42,187 bases of DNA. It comes from an uncultured bacterium. GTDB taxonomy: Bacteria; JAAXHH01. The stretch lies in the NCBI GenBank assembly GCA_913051705.1, contig CAJXCW010000013.1, forward strand, positions 1 through 42,187, given 5' to 3'. This document shows, in pieces, positions 1-7,238 of this stretch (the stretch's first letter is position 1; each line of letters opens with the position of its first letter). A program made the translations under genes and the position numbers. The notes under the pieces were generated by a model. It ran no database searches, was not told where the DNA came from, and saw nothing but the letters and a program-made list of their open reading frames with translations.

Positions 1-249
1 TGCTCTCTGTTGCGCTTGATGAATAGCCGCCAGAATCAAGTCTTCAAGCATTTCCACATCATCCGGGTCAACCACATCCGGTTGGATCTTAATCTCAAGA
101 ATATCCTGACGACCGTTGGCTACCACCGTGATCATGCCGCCTCCAGCCGTTCCTTCGACGCGTTGTTGCTCGAGTTCTCCTTGCAGTTCCATCATTTTTT
201 TCTGCATTTTCTGAACCTGCTTCATCATACCACTCATGCCCTTTGCCAT
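1..249 (-). CDS. ybaB: YbaB/EbfC family nucleoid-associated protein (C-terminus cut by window edge)
   Basis: Small DNA-binding protein of the YbaB/EbfC family, whose members bind DNA as dimers and are usually encoded between dnaX and recR. The start [19 protein letters not shown] is seen directly and begins the family's long N-terminal amphipathic helix; the core [17 protein letters not shown] and the [16 protein letters not shown] segment also fit. 83 codons are visible and the C-terminus runs off at base 1. The ATG at 249 has AAGGAAA just upstream on the minus strand. It lies 46 bp downstream of dnaX on the same strand, so co-transcription is likely. The family assignment is firm; the exact role in this organism is not known. 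Confidence 0.93.
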   Translation of the reverse strand, partial: MAKGMSGMMKQVQKMQKKMMELQGELEQQRVEGTAGGGMITVVANGRQDILEIKIQPDVVDPDDVEMLEDLILAAIHQAQQRA

Positions 250-295
250 GGTTATTTCCTTTTCAATATGGTGATAGATTTAAGACATAAATCTA

Positions 296-2182
296 TCATT
301 TACCCATGATTTGACCATCGAATTCGTCCAGTATTCGTTTGACTGCCGGATCTTGCCGGGCTGCGGTATGGGCATTAACTTCCGGCAAAGGTTCTTTTGG
401 TAATACGGCTTGATGGTTTTCTTCTGACGGCATCTTATCCGTCACCTCACAGGTGATTTTTGTCCGTACGCCCAGAATTTCCGAGAACACCTTCTCGATA
501 AGACTTTCACTTTCCTTTTTCTCTGCCTGCTGTTTATGAAACATGTGCTCGGTACTAAAAGTCAACGTGACCATGTTTTTTTGATAACCTGTAATCATCG
601 CTGCGGCAAGAAAATTCCCCAATGAAATTCGTTGCTGGGTAATCTGTTCCAATATATCAGGCCAGCGTTGTATAATTTCCTCAAGCGTCCTATTTGACGC
701 CGCCTCTGAAGAAACAGCAGGGAGTTCATCATGAACGACCGTCTCGTCAGATGGTGGGGTTGTAAGAGATGAGGTCCTTTCATCAGAGGTAAAAGATCCT
801 TTTTCCAGGTCTATCGATTCTTCTGAAGGAGTCGTCTTGGATTTCTGAACAGGATCCGATATCAGCATAGAGGGTGATGTAGATTCAGAGGCGGATGGAG
901 AAGATTGCGGACTCTCCGGTACAGGCCTTGTTGGAGACTCTGTTTGTCGGACAGGTGGATTTTTTATCTCCGATACGGGATGTGTTGGCGATATTGTTTC
1001 CTGTGCAGACGGATCTTCAGGTTTCTCACCATGTTCAATACGTTCGGCCATTTCGGATAAACGCGTCAGTATGTCTGTGAGCAGTACAGAGGGTTCCATC
1101 CGGATCATACGGACAAGACCAGTTTCAAGTTGGACTTTGGGCAGGGCACTGGTTTTAATCGCATTTTCCATCTGTGTAGCTAACTGAGACAGCCTTAGAA
1201 GATCTTCCGTCTGAAACCGCTCACATTGCGTACGATATCGTGCGAGATCCATCGCTGCCGTATCGAGTATCCCGGTGGCGTCGGGTGCGGCTTTAACGAT
1301 TAACAGGTTACGTAAATGCTCTAAAATGCCGAGGGCAATCTCATCCAGGTTATACCCCTGATGAAGGATGTTGTGTACCAGGTCCAGTCCGGCGGGTACA
1401 TCATGCTCGGCAATAATGTCAACCAGTCCAAAATAGATATCTTGTTCCACGATCCCCAATACCTGCGCCACGTCACGGGCGGACAGGTCGGGGCCTCCAA
1501 AGGCGACGACCTGATCGAACAGGCTTTCGGCATCCCGCATGCTGCCGTCCGCCCGTCTGGCAATGATGGCCAGGGCATCGGGATCGACGGCAAAACTGCT
1601 TTTCTCTGCGATCAGGCGAAGATGGTCAACAATCATCTGACTGGAAATACGCCGAAAATCAAAGCGCTGACACCGAGATAAAATAGTCGGCAGAACTTTC
1701 TGCGGGTCGGTTGTTGCGAAAATAAAATACACATGCGCCGGTGGTTCTTCGAGCGTTTTCAATAACGCGTTGAAGGCTTCTTTGGTCAGCATGTGCACTT
1801 CATCAATGATATATATTTTGTGCTTGCCCTGACTCGGCGTATATTTAACGCTTTCAAGCAACTGTGTTCTGATCTGTTCCACTTTGTTATTGGATGCCCC
1901 GTCGATCTCCAGTACATCTACACTTCGTCCTTCTGCAATTTCTTTACAGAACGAGCAGACGTTACAGGGGATTATAGTGGGACCGTTGACACAGTTCAAC
2001 GCTTTCGCCAGGATACGGGCGGTCGTGGTTTTCCCGACACCACGAGGTCCGGCAAACACATAGGCATGAGCAATCTGGCTGGCTTGAATCGCATTTTTCA
2101 GCGTTGTCGTTACGTGGTCCTGGCCAACCACGCCGTCAAATTCCTGGGGACGCCATCTTCGGGCTGTTACTTCATAGGCCAT
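296..2182 (-). CDS. dnaX: DNA polymerase III subunit gamma/tau
   Basis: Clamp-loader ATPase of the replicative polymerase, which loads the beta clamp and organises the replisome. At 628 aa it is close to E. coli tau. Visible motifs: Walker A GPRGVGKTT at residues 45-53; the zinc module with Cys64 and CNVCSFC at 73-79; Walker B IIDEVHML near 125; and the SRC sensor motif LSRCQRFDF near 170. Domain III follows, then a Pro/Ser/Thr/Glu-rich linker (about 390-510) and a C-terminal domain. I see no strong A-rich slippery site, so a programmed gamma product is unsupported. The ATG at 2182 opens MAYEVTARRWRP, the usual family start. The SRP RNA upstream and ybaB downstream match the tadA-scr-dnaX-ybaB order of Bacillus. 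Confidence 0.97.
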   Translation of the reverse strand: MAYEVTARRWRPQEFDGVVGQDHVTTTLKNAIQASQIAHAYVFAGPRGVGKTTTARILAKALNCVNGPTIIPCNVCSFCKEIAEGRSVDVLEIDGASNNKVEQIRTQLLESVKYTPSQGKHKIYIIDEVHMLTKEAFNALLKTLEEPPAHVYFIFATTDPQKVLPTILSRCQRFDFRRISSQMIVDHLRLIAEKSSFAVDPDALAIIARRADGSMRDAESLFDQVVAFGGPDLSARDVAQVLGIVEQDIYFGLVDIIAEHDVPAGLDLVHNILHQGYNLDEIALGILEHLRNLLIVKAAPDATGILDTAAMDLARYRTQCERFQTEDLLRLSQLATQMENAIKTSALPKVQLETGLVRMIRMEPSVLLTDILTRLSEMAERIEHGEKPEDPSAQETISPTHPVSEIKNPPVRQTESPTRPVPESPQSSPSASESTSPSMLISDPVQKSKTTPSEESIDLEKGSFTSDERTSSLTTPPSDETVVHDELPAVSSEAASNRTLEEIIQRWPDILEQITQQRISLGNFLAAAMITGYQKNMVTLTFSTEHMFHKQQAEKKESESLIEKVFSEILGVRTKITCEVTDKMPSEENHQAVLPKEPLPEVNAHTAARQDPAVKRILDEFDGQIMGK

Positions 2183-2348
2183 GACCCTATATCTCCGGGT
2201 CTGATTGTCTGATTCTCTCTAAATCTACCACCCACGAACCATGCTGTATGTGTGGCATATTCGATAGGTTACCTGCAATCAAACAATCTATTGGGCTTCA
2301 GGGTGACATGAATGAATAAGGAGGGTAATGCACGGCAGAAATAAAAAA

Positions 2349-2624
2349 GTGGTCGTGCACCCACCTTCGAATCGTCTTGTGTTGGGGTATCTGAATCGCC
2401 AGCTCCAGCCAGGTGGCCCCACGGCACACGAGAGGAGTCGCTTACCGCTGCTACCTCCCGGTCCTGACGGGGTTTGGCGATCTCACGTTGCGCAGGACCT
2501 GACTTTCAATACCGCGTATTCAAATACCAACAACACGAGATCGATCCTTAGAATGGGAATTCAACCCCGCTGTAGCGGGTTGCGGGTTACAGGGCACCGC
2601 TAACTCCCCGTCTAGCACGACCAT
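2349..2624 (-). ncRNA. ffs: Signal recognition particle RNA, long (Alu-domain) form
   Basis: About 276 nt on the minus strand. The S domain carries the Ffh-binding hairpin GTCAGGACCGGGAGGTAGCA followed by GGTAAGCG, and then GTGTGCCGTGGGGCC. The 5' part contains the Alu-domain signature GTGCTAGACGGGGAG, TTAGCGGTGCCCTGTA and CCCGCAACCCGCT, very close to Bacillus subtilis scRNA. The 5' TGGTCGTGC can pair with the 3' GCACGACCA, closing the molecule. A run of six T follows immediately and probably terminates it. The RNA scaffolds Ffh for co-translational membrane targeting. The ends are set by the closing helix and may be off by a few bases. A short 4.5S call over the S domain alone would miss half the gene. 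Confidence 0.93.
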
Positions 2625-2680
2625 TTATGATGCATTGGCCAGATATTAAGAGACCGTTAACCACAACGGCCAATTTTATA

Positions 2681-2753
2681 TGGAGCAGAGCGGGATCGAA
2701 CCGCCGACCTCCAGAGTGCGATTCTGGCGCTCTCCCAACTGAGCTACTGCCCC
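2681..2753 (-). tRNA. tRNA-Ala (anticodon CGC)
   Basis: Folds as a 73-nt cloverleaf with acceptor GGGGCAG paired to CTGCTCC, including the G3:U70 wobble that is the identity element for alanyl-tRNA synthetase. The anticodon stem CCAGA/TCTGG encloses loop ATCGCAC, giving anticodon CGC (reads GCG). The T arm GGTTCGATCCC is canonical. CCA is not encoded. It lies 57 bp upstream of the SRP RNA on the same strand. Confidence 0.97.
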
Positions 2754-2762
2754 GAAAAACCA

Positions 2763-2810
2763 GTTCCGAGTTCCGAATTTATGCCCTACTCGGCACTCAT
2801 GACTCGAAAC
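2763..2810. repeat. Intergenic hairpin, CTCGGAAC word family, copy 1
   Basis: Spacer between tRNA-Ala and tRNA-Ser(GGA). It is built from repeats of a TTCCGAG-type word on the left and CTCGGCACTCATGACTCG on the right. The outer arms GTTCCGAGT and ACTCGAAAC are complementary with one mismatch. The right half is nearly the same as the right arm at 3128-3151, so the same element type sits in two spacers of this tRNA cluster. Confidence 0.7.
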
Positions 2811-2819
2811 TTTCCTTTA

Positions 2820-2905
2820 CGGAGAGGGTGGGATTCGAACCCACGGTCCACATGGTAGACACACGCTTTCCAGGCGTGCCGATTAAACCACTCTCGCACC
2901 TCTCC
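2820..2905 (-). tRNA. tRNA-Ser (anticodon GGA)
   Basis: An 86-nt class II tRNA with a long variable arm. Acceptor GGAGAGG pairs with CCTCTCC and the discriminator is G, as expected for Ser. The anticodon stem CACGC/GCGTG encloses CTGGAAA, giving anticodon GGA (UCC/UCU codons). The variable arm is TGTCTACCATGTGGACC-like. CCA is not encoded. Its body is nearly identical to the neighbouring tRNA-Ser(CGA) outside the anticodon and variable arms, which suggests tandem duplication. Confidence 0.97.
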
Positions 2906-2914
2906 AAAAACAGT

Positions 2915-2976
2915 CAGAGTAAAGAGTACACGGTGAAGAAAACCAGATGTTCACGCACTCTGTACTCTTTACTCTG
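2915..2976. repeat. Intergenic hairpin, CAGAGTAAAGAGTACA word family
   Basis: Spacer between the two tRNA-Ser genes. The 16-nt arm CAGAGTAAAGAGTACA (2915-2930) and its exact reverse complement (2961-2976) flank a 30-nt loop. Each arm is made of near-repeats of an AGAGTA word. No T-tract follows on either strand, so it does not look like a simple terminator. It may be a structural spacer or processing signal in the tRNA precursor. Confidence 0.75.
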
Positions 2977-2989
2977 TACTAACACCTAA

Positions 2990-3074
2990 CGGAGAGGGTG
3001 GGATTCGAACCCACGGTGCCCGGAGGCACAACGGTTTTCGAGACCGTCCGATTAAACCACTCTCGCACCTCTCC
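2990..3074 (-). tRNA. tRNA-Ser (anticodon CGA)
   Basis: An 85-nt class II tRNA with the same acceptor as the adjacent tRNA-Ser and discriminator G. Stem ACGGT/ACCGT encloses CTCGAAA, giving anticodon CGA (UCG codon). The long variable arm is a stable GTGCCTCCGGGCAC hairpin. CCA is not encoded. Confidence 0.97.
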
Positions 3075-3083
3075 AATAGACCA

Positions 3084-3151
3084 GTTCCGAGTCATGAGTA
3101 CCGAGTACTGAGTTATTCGATGCCTCTTACTCGGCACTCATGACTCGGAAC
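3084..3151. repeat. Intergenic hairpin, CTCGGAAC word family, copy 2
   Basis: Lies between tadA and tRNA-Ser(CGA). Arm GTTCCGAGTCATGAGTACCG (continuing GAGTA-like to 3107) pairs with 3128-3151 at 23 of 24 positions across a 20-nt loop. The word CTCGGNACTCATGACTCGG is shared with the spacer at 2763-2810. The arms themselves are internally repetitive (ACTCGG / ACTCATG / ACTCGG). Confidence 0.8.
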
Positions 3152-3201
3152 TTTCTTTTACGAAGAGGCCTGGTTTTAACTAAGCTGTAGCCCCGATTTT
3201 A

Positions 3202-3666
3202 TCACCGGCGCTTTGATCTGAAAAAATCTTTAAGCAGATCTGAACAGGCCTCAGCAAGAATGCCTGCTGTTACAATGACCTGATGGTTCAATCGCTCATC
3301 CTGAACAATATTTCTCAGGGAGCCACAAGCTCCGGTTATAGGGTCGGCAGCACCATAAACCAACGCATCAATCCGGGCAAGAACAATTGCACCGGCACAC
3401 ATGGCACACGGTTCCAGCGTGACATACAGTGTGGCACCGATTAATCGTTTATAGCCCTGCCCGGCACAGGCTTCACGAATCGCCAGTAATTCCGCATGTG
3501 CCGTGGGATCATTGGTTCGTTCAATCCGGTTTTGACCGCGTCCGATCACTTTCCCTTCATAAACGACAACAGCCCCCACTGGCACATCACCGCCAGATGT
3601 AGCCAATCCCGCTTCTTCAAGGGCCAGTCGCTGCCAATATTCGTGCGAATGTAAATGGTCTGCCAT
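3202..3666 (-). CDS. tadA: tRNA-specific adenosine-34 deaminase TadA
   Basis: Zinc-dependent deaminase that converts A34 to inosine in tRNA-Arg(ACG), allowing one tRNA to read CGU, CGC and CGA. Length is 154 aa, typical of TadA. The catalytic HAE motif sits at residues 57-59 (PTAHAEL) and the zinc PCxxC motif at 86-90 (LEPCAMCAGA). The C-terminal helix LKDFFRSKRR matches the family. The ATG at 3666 lies only 23 bp after the 3' end of tRNA-Arg(ACG), its canonical substrate, on the same strand, so both could share a transcript. No clear Shine-Dalgarno sequence is visible before the ATG. Confidence 0.96.
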   Translation of the reverse strand: MADHLHSHEYWQRLALEEAGLATSGGDVPVGAVVVYEGKVIGRGQNRIERTNDPTAHAELLAIREACAGQGYKRLIGATLYVTLEPCAMCAGAIVLARIDALVYGAADPITGACGSLRNIVQDERLNHQVIVTAGILAEACSDLLKDFFRSKRR

Positions 3667-3689
3667 ACATTCAGGTTTACCGTAAAAAG

Positions 3690-3763
3690 TACGCCCGGAG
3701 GGAGTCGAACCCCCAACCTCCTGATCCGTAGTCAGGTGCTCTATCCAATTGAGCTACAGGCGC
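3690..3763 (-). tRNA. tRNA-Arg (anticodon ACG)
   Basis: A 74-nt cloverleaf: acceptor GCGCCTG pairs with CGGGCGT (one G-U at each of positions 1:72 and 6:67), anticodon stem CCTGA/TCAGG around CTACGGA, T arm GGGGGTTCGACTCCC. A34 is the substrate of TadA, encoded directly downstream. CCA is not encoded. Confidence 0.95.
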
Positions 3764-3892
3764 ACAATACCAAGCATCCGAGACACAACAACGTACATGT
3801 TGACCTGCGAAATGTCAAGAAATTTTAATGCAAAAATATGTCGGGCCAGAGCGGATTTTAGATTGTAGTCTGCGGGTTGTAAAGACTATATG

Positions 3893-4450
3893 TCAAGCTG
3901 TTGCTTGTCGAAATGCGATGTAGTGTTTTCTACGCTCGATATAACTTGCTGCCGTCTGATGAATGCGTTGAATTTGATCGTCTGTAACGGATTTGATAAT
4001 GCGTCCGGGAACACCCAGTACAAGTGATCCGGGTGGGATGTCCATACCCTCGGTGACCAACGCCCCGGCGCCAATGATGCTGTGTTCTCCGATTCGGGCA
4101 CCACTTAAGATGATGGCCCCCATAGATATCATGACGTGATCCGCGAGGTGGGCACCGTGGACGATAGCCCGATGTCCCACGGTGACGCCTTTACCAATAA
4201 ATGTAGGAAAGCCCGGATCGATATGAATAACGGTCCCGTCTTGAATATTCGATCCCTCTTCGATTGTTACCGGCTCGTCATCTGCTCGAATAACAACCTG
4301 ATACCAGACGCTGGCGTTTTTTTCGATGGTGATCGCGCCGATCAAATTCGCGCTTTCCGCAACAAAGGCGGAGGGATGAATTTGAGGATGCTCATGTATA
4401 TATTGATTGGAAGATAAAATACGCTCACCCCGCTGCCGTATGTATCTCAA
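3893..4450 (-). CDS. Gamma-carbonic-anhydrase-like hexapeptide-repeat protein
   Basis: Left-handed beta-helix protein of the gamma-CA/YrdA/CaiE family, 185 aa from the earliest start. Repeating hexapeptides run from about residue 25 to 150. The three metal-ligand positions of gamma-carbonic anhydrases are present as VIHID, GHRAIVHG and the spacing between them. Many such proteins have no measured anhydrase activity, so carbonic anhydrase function is only possible. The start is uncertain: the first in-frame start is a TTG at 4450 that overlaps the GHMP kinase gene by 26 bp and has no clear ribosome site. It is the last gene of the minus-strand run that includes galU. Confidence 0.85.
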   Translation of the reverse strand: MRYIRQRGERILSSNQYIHEHPQIHPSAFVAESANLIGAITIEKNASVWYQVVIRADDEPVTIEEGSNIQDGTVIHIDPGFPTFIGKGVTVGHRAIVHGAHLADHVMISMGAIILSGARIGEHSIIGAGALVTEGMDIPPGSLVLGVPGRIIKSVTDDQIQRIHQTAASYIERRKHYIAFRQATA

Positions 4451-5408
4451 GACCCGAATTCGGACCGGGTTGGAGAATGTCTGTCGCCCCGGCTTCCCTG
4501 GCGGCTGCGATCATGGCTGATGGTTCCGGATGTAAAACCATAACGGCACCGCTGCTCCCGGCTAATTTAGCGCCTAAAGCCCCCGCTTTCTGAGCCAGGG
4601 CGATAAAATGGTCATCTTCAGGATTTGAGCCGCCCAATGATCGTGATATAGCCTGATTCTCGTTCATCAATCGCCCTAATTCATCCAAATGGCCGTGGAG
4701 AAGCGCCTTTTTCCCCAACCGGGCCAGGTCAGCAATCGTATTGTAAGCGTCTACCACAGCCGGTTCACCCGCTACCCATCGTTCTCTAATAGGCGTATGG
4801 ACCATGCCTGACACCCGCTGTCCCCCGGTAATAATGAGCGTGATCGGTAATAGGCAATCAGACAACGGCTCTATGGTAGCATACGGATCTTCGCCGAATG
4901 GTTGATGAAATTCTTTTCCTCTGAAATCCATATAATTGATACCGCCAAAGGTACACATATAGGCGTCCTGATAGCCGCAAAAGACCCCCAGATGATTATA
5001 TTCGATCATACGGGCTGACTCTGCCATATGATAAGGGGTAAACTGAAGATTACGGTAGGTCAGAACTGCAGCAAGGGTGGATACCAGCAGGGCCGTCGAA
5101 CCGGATAAGCCCGCACGAAACGGCACTTCTGTCGTCCATGAAATATGCGCGTGGATATCCGTAGATTCCGAACCGGTCAGTACAACTTTAGCAATATCAA
5201 AATAGTCCCCGTTTAGCCCCAGGTCATCGAGGGATTCAACAAGACATTGTTCCGTACCACTGTCAAGGATGAGCCTGTCCGAAGGCTTCAACGTCACCGT
5301 AGCGCGTTCCATGATCGAGCAGGAGAGGACACTGCCTCCATACATATCGGTCGGATTACCGATAATACCAGCCCTGCCCGGCGCAGAGCATCGAATAATA
5401 GGGGCCAT
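4425..5408 (-). CDS. GHMP family sugar kinase, glucuronokinase-like
   Basis: ATP-dependent small-molecule kinase of the GHMP superfamily, 327 aa. The N-terminus SAPGRAGIIGNPTDMYGG matches the GNPSDxY signature of glucuronokinases. The ATP-binding loop is AGLSGSTALLV (about residues 97-107), and motif 3 is AKLAGSSGAVMVL near 280. The central CGYQDAYMCTFGGINYMDF resembles the substrate-side region of plant glucuronokinase. The likely reaction is sugar (perhaps glucuronate) to sugar-1-phosphate. The start at 5408 is supported by AGGGA about 7 nt upstream. It shares strand and close spacing with galU, KDPG aldolase and a PfkB-like gene, which fits uronate or nucleotide-sugar metabolism. Substrate is inferred from motifs only. 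Confidence 0.82.
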   Translation of the reverse strand: MAPIIRCSAPGRAGIIGNPTDMYGGSVLSCSIMERATVTLKPSDRLILDSGTEQCLVESLDDLGLNGDYFDIAKVVLTGSESTDIHAHISWTTEVPFRAGLSGSTALLVSTLAAVLTYRNLQFTPYHMAESARMIEYNHLGVFCGYQDAYMCTFGGINYMDFRGKEFHQPFGEDPYATIEPLSDCLLPITLIITGGQRVSGMVHTPIRERWVAGEPAVVDAYNTIADLARLGKKALLHGHLDELGRLMNENQAISRSLGGSNPEDDHFIALAQKAGALGAKLAGSSGAVMVLHPEPSAMIAAAREAGATDILQPGPNSGLEIHTAAG

Positions 5409-5465
5409 TGATTATTCCCTGGTAGCACTAACGTCTCAATTGTCAGAAAGTCTATATGCAACGAC

Positions 5466-6347
5466 CTAGCGGACTCTTTCGATGTCGAAAGGCTTGGTCA
5501 GATATGGATTTTCGGTTTTTTCGATAAAGGACAGGGTATCACGCCTGACGGTGTCACCCGTCACGAAAATGGTCAGGTGATGCACGATGCGCTGACAACG
5601 CTGGCCGTCGTCTTCCAATTTATTCAGACATTCTTCCATACGCGGCGTGACTTCCGGCATACGGAGTACAAGCTGGGCATAGCCTATAATAATCGCCAAG
5701 GGGTTATTTAATTCATGGGCAACACCGGCGACCAGTTGACCGACCGCCGACAACCGTTCAGACTGTACGAGATACGATTGGGTATCCTGCAGCTCAGACA
5801 GACTTTTTTCCAATTCCGCCTCGTGGTGCTTGGAGTCTTTAAGCAGAAGGGCATTTTGCTGCATCACCTTTTTCAATGCCACCACTTTATCTTCCAGCGC
5901 CTGGGTCAATCGGTTGACATGTTCTTTAAGGTAACGTCTTTCATCCAGGTCCGGCTGATTTACCGGGATCTGCACCGGTTGGATCGTCAGTAACTCATGT
6001 ACGGTCTTGACCAGTTCTTCATTTTGGAACGGACGCCGCATAAAACGGTTGGCGCCGATTTTCAGAGCAAATTCTTCATCCTCCTGGCTGACATAGGCTC
6101 CGGTAAGAAAAAGGAAGGGGGTCTTGGCACCGTCCGGCAAAGCACGAATAGAATGGCAGAATTCAAAGCCATCCATATTCGGTATCAGAATATCGGAAAT
6201 AATCAGGTCCGGAAGATGTGTTTTTACCTGTTCCAAACCCTGGTTTCCGTCTTGCGCAGAGATCACGTTATATCCTGCGCTGTTTAATATATCTTCCAGA
6301 AGCGCTAAATTAGCCGGCCGGTCGTCAACAACTAATACTGTTTCCAT
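5466..6347 (-). CDS. Receiver / HisKA protein: hybrid histidine kinase with an apparent internal deletion
   Basis: 293 aa. Residues 1-120 form a response-regulator receiver with acidic pair VVDDR and phospho-acceptor Asp52 (LIISDILIPNMDG), but the conserved Lys is Arg in FMRRPF. A coiled coil follows at about 138-195. A HisKA helix carries the phospho-His211 in GVAHELNNPLA. After QRIVHHLT (about 258) the chain changes abruptly to IFVTGDTVRRDTLSF and PYLTKPFDIERVR, which is the typical last third of a C-terminal receiver. The HATPase_c catalytic domain and the first part of the second receiver are therefore missing, in frame. As it stands it cannot autophosphorylate. The ATG has AGGA upstream and is 15 bp from galU. 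Confidence 0.85.
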   Translation of the reverse strand: METVLVVDDRPANLALLEDILNSAGYNVISAQDGNQGLEQVKTHLPDLIISDILIPNMDGFEFCHSIRALPDGAKTPFLFLTGAYVSQEDEEFALKIGANRFMRRPFQNEELVKTVHELLTIQPVQIPVNQPDLDERRYLKEHVNRLTQALEDKVVALKKVMQQNALLLKDSKHHEAELEKSLSELQDTQSYLVQSERLSAVGQLVAGVAHELNNPLAIIIGYAQLVLRMPEVTPRMEECLNKLEDDGQRCQRIVHHLTIFVTGDTVRRDTLSFIEKTENPYLTKPFDIERVR

Positions 6348-6362
6348 TGTTTTTCCTGATAT

Positions 6363-7238
6363 TTAAAAATTGATTCTGGTTCGAAGATGATCCCGAAAGG
6401 CGGTACCCTCTTCAGCATCAGTCAGGGCAAAGTCAACACAGGCTTCCCAGTACGTTCTCGGACTGCCGATATCGTATCGCCGGCAATCAGCGCCGAGATG
6501 CACACACCAGACCTTTTTCCCATCTTGAAGGAGTGTTCTGATGGCATCTACCAGCCAGAGTTCTCCATCTCGTCCGGGCGGCGTTTTGTCCAGGGCGGAA
6601 ATAATATCCGGGTTACAAATGTATCGGGCTGAAACGGCATACCGGCTAGGCGCGACGGTCAGGTCCGGTTTTTCAACCAGATCATCAATGGGAAAGGCCT
6701 CGTCTGCTTCATATATAGGATGTACGATACCGTATCGGGCCACCTTCTCCTCGGGCACAGTCTCCACCGCGATAGTACACGCGGCGCCCTGTTGCTGATG
6801 TACTTCGATCATCCGTTGAACCACATTTCGGCCGGGCGGTGTATGTATGATGGCATCTCCCCAGGCGACCACGACCGGATCAGCACCGATAAAGTTGTGG
6901 GCCAACAGTACGGCGTCACCGTTACCAGCTGGTTTATTTTGGCGTATGGACATAAACTCAACATCCGGTATGCTGATCGAATCCGCCAGATCATTCCTTC
7001 CCTGCGACCGCAGTCGTGTTTCCAGAGCGGTATCGTGATCGAAATAGTCCTCAATCGTCCGTTTGTGCCGGGCAGTAATAAAAAGAATTTGATCAATGCC
7101 CGCTTCAACCAATTCATCGACTATATGATGAATGGTCGGCTTACGGCCAACGGGCAGCATTTCCTTGGGTATGGTTTTGGTTAACGGTAATAATCTTGTG
7201 CCCAGCCCGGCGACGGGTATGACGGCTTTACGTATCAT
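6363..7238 (-). CDS. galU: UTP--glucose-1-phosphate uridylyltransferase
   Basis: Makes UDP-glucose from UTP and glucose-1-phosphate, feeding envelope polysaccharides and UDP-glucuronate. At 291 aa it has normal GalU length. The nucleotide-binding signature AVIPVAGLGTRLLPLTKTIP and the KEMLPVGRKP motif are at the N-terminus; the DELVEAGIDQILFITAR, VVAWGDAI and VEKPD segments also match. Its start overlaps the KDPG aldolase stop by 4 bp (ATGA), so translational coupling is likely. With the glucuronokinase-like GHMP kinase two genes downstream, a role on uronic acid 1-phosphate is possible but unproven. Confidence 0.94.
   Translation of the reverse strand: MIRKAVIPVAGLGTRLLPLTKTIPKEMLPVGRKPTIHHIVDELVEAGIDQILFITARHKRTIEDYFDHDTALETRLRSQGRNDLADSISIPDVEFMSIRQNKPAGNGDAVLLAHNFIGADPVVVAWGDAIIHTPPGRNVVQRMIEVHQQQGAACTIAVETVPEEKVARYGIVHPIYEADEAFPIDDLVEKPDLTVAPSRYAVSARYICNPDIISALDKTPPGRDGELWLVDAIRTLLQDGKKVWCVHLGADCRRYDIGSPRTYWEACVDFALTDAEEGTAFRDHLRTRINF

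Noticed and set aside
296-1300. Programmed frameshift in dnaX for a gamma product
   Set aside because: No A6-7 slippery run with a downstream stem was found in the expected region; only short GAAAAAGG is present.
2328-2603. Plus-strand ORF of 91 aa
   Set aside because: It lies antisense over the SRP RNA and has no family features.
2627-2989. Plus-strand ORF of 120 aa (contains FIWSRAGSNRRPPECDSG-like text)
   Set aside because: This is a translation of antisense tRNA genes, a well-known source of false proteins.
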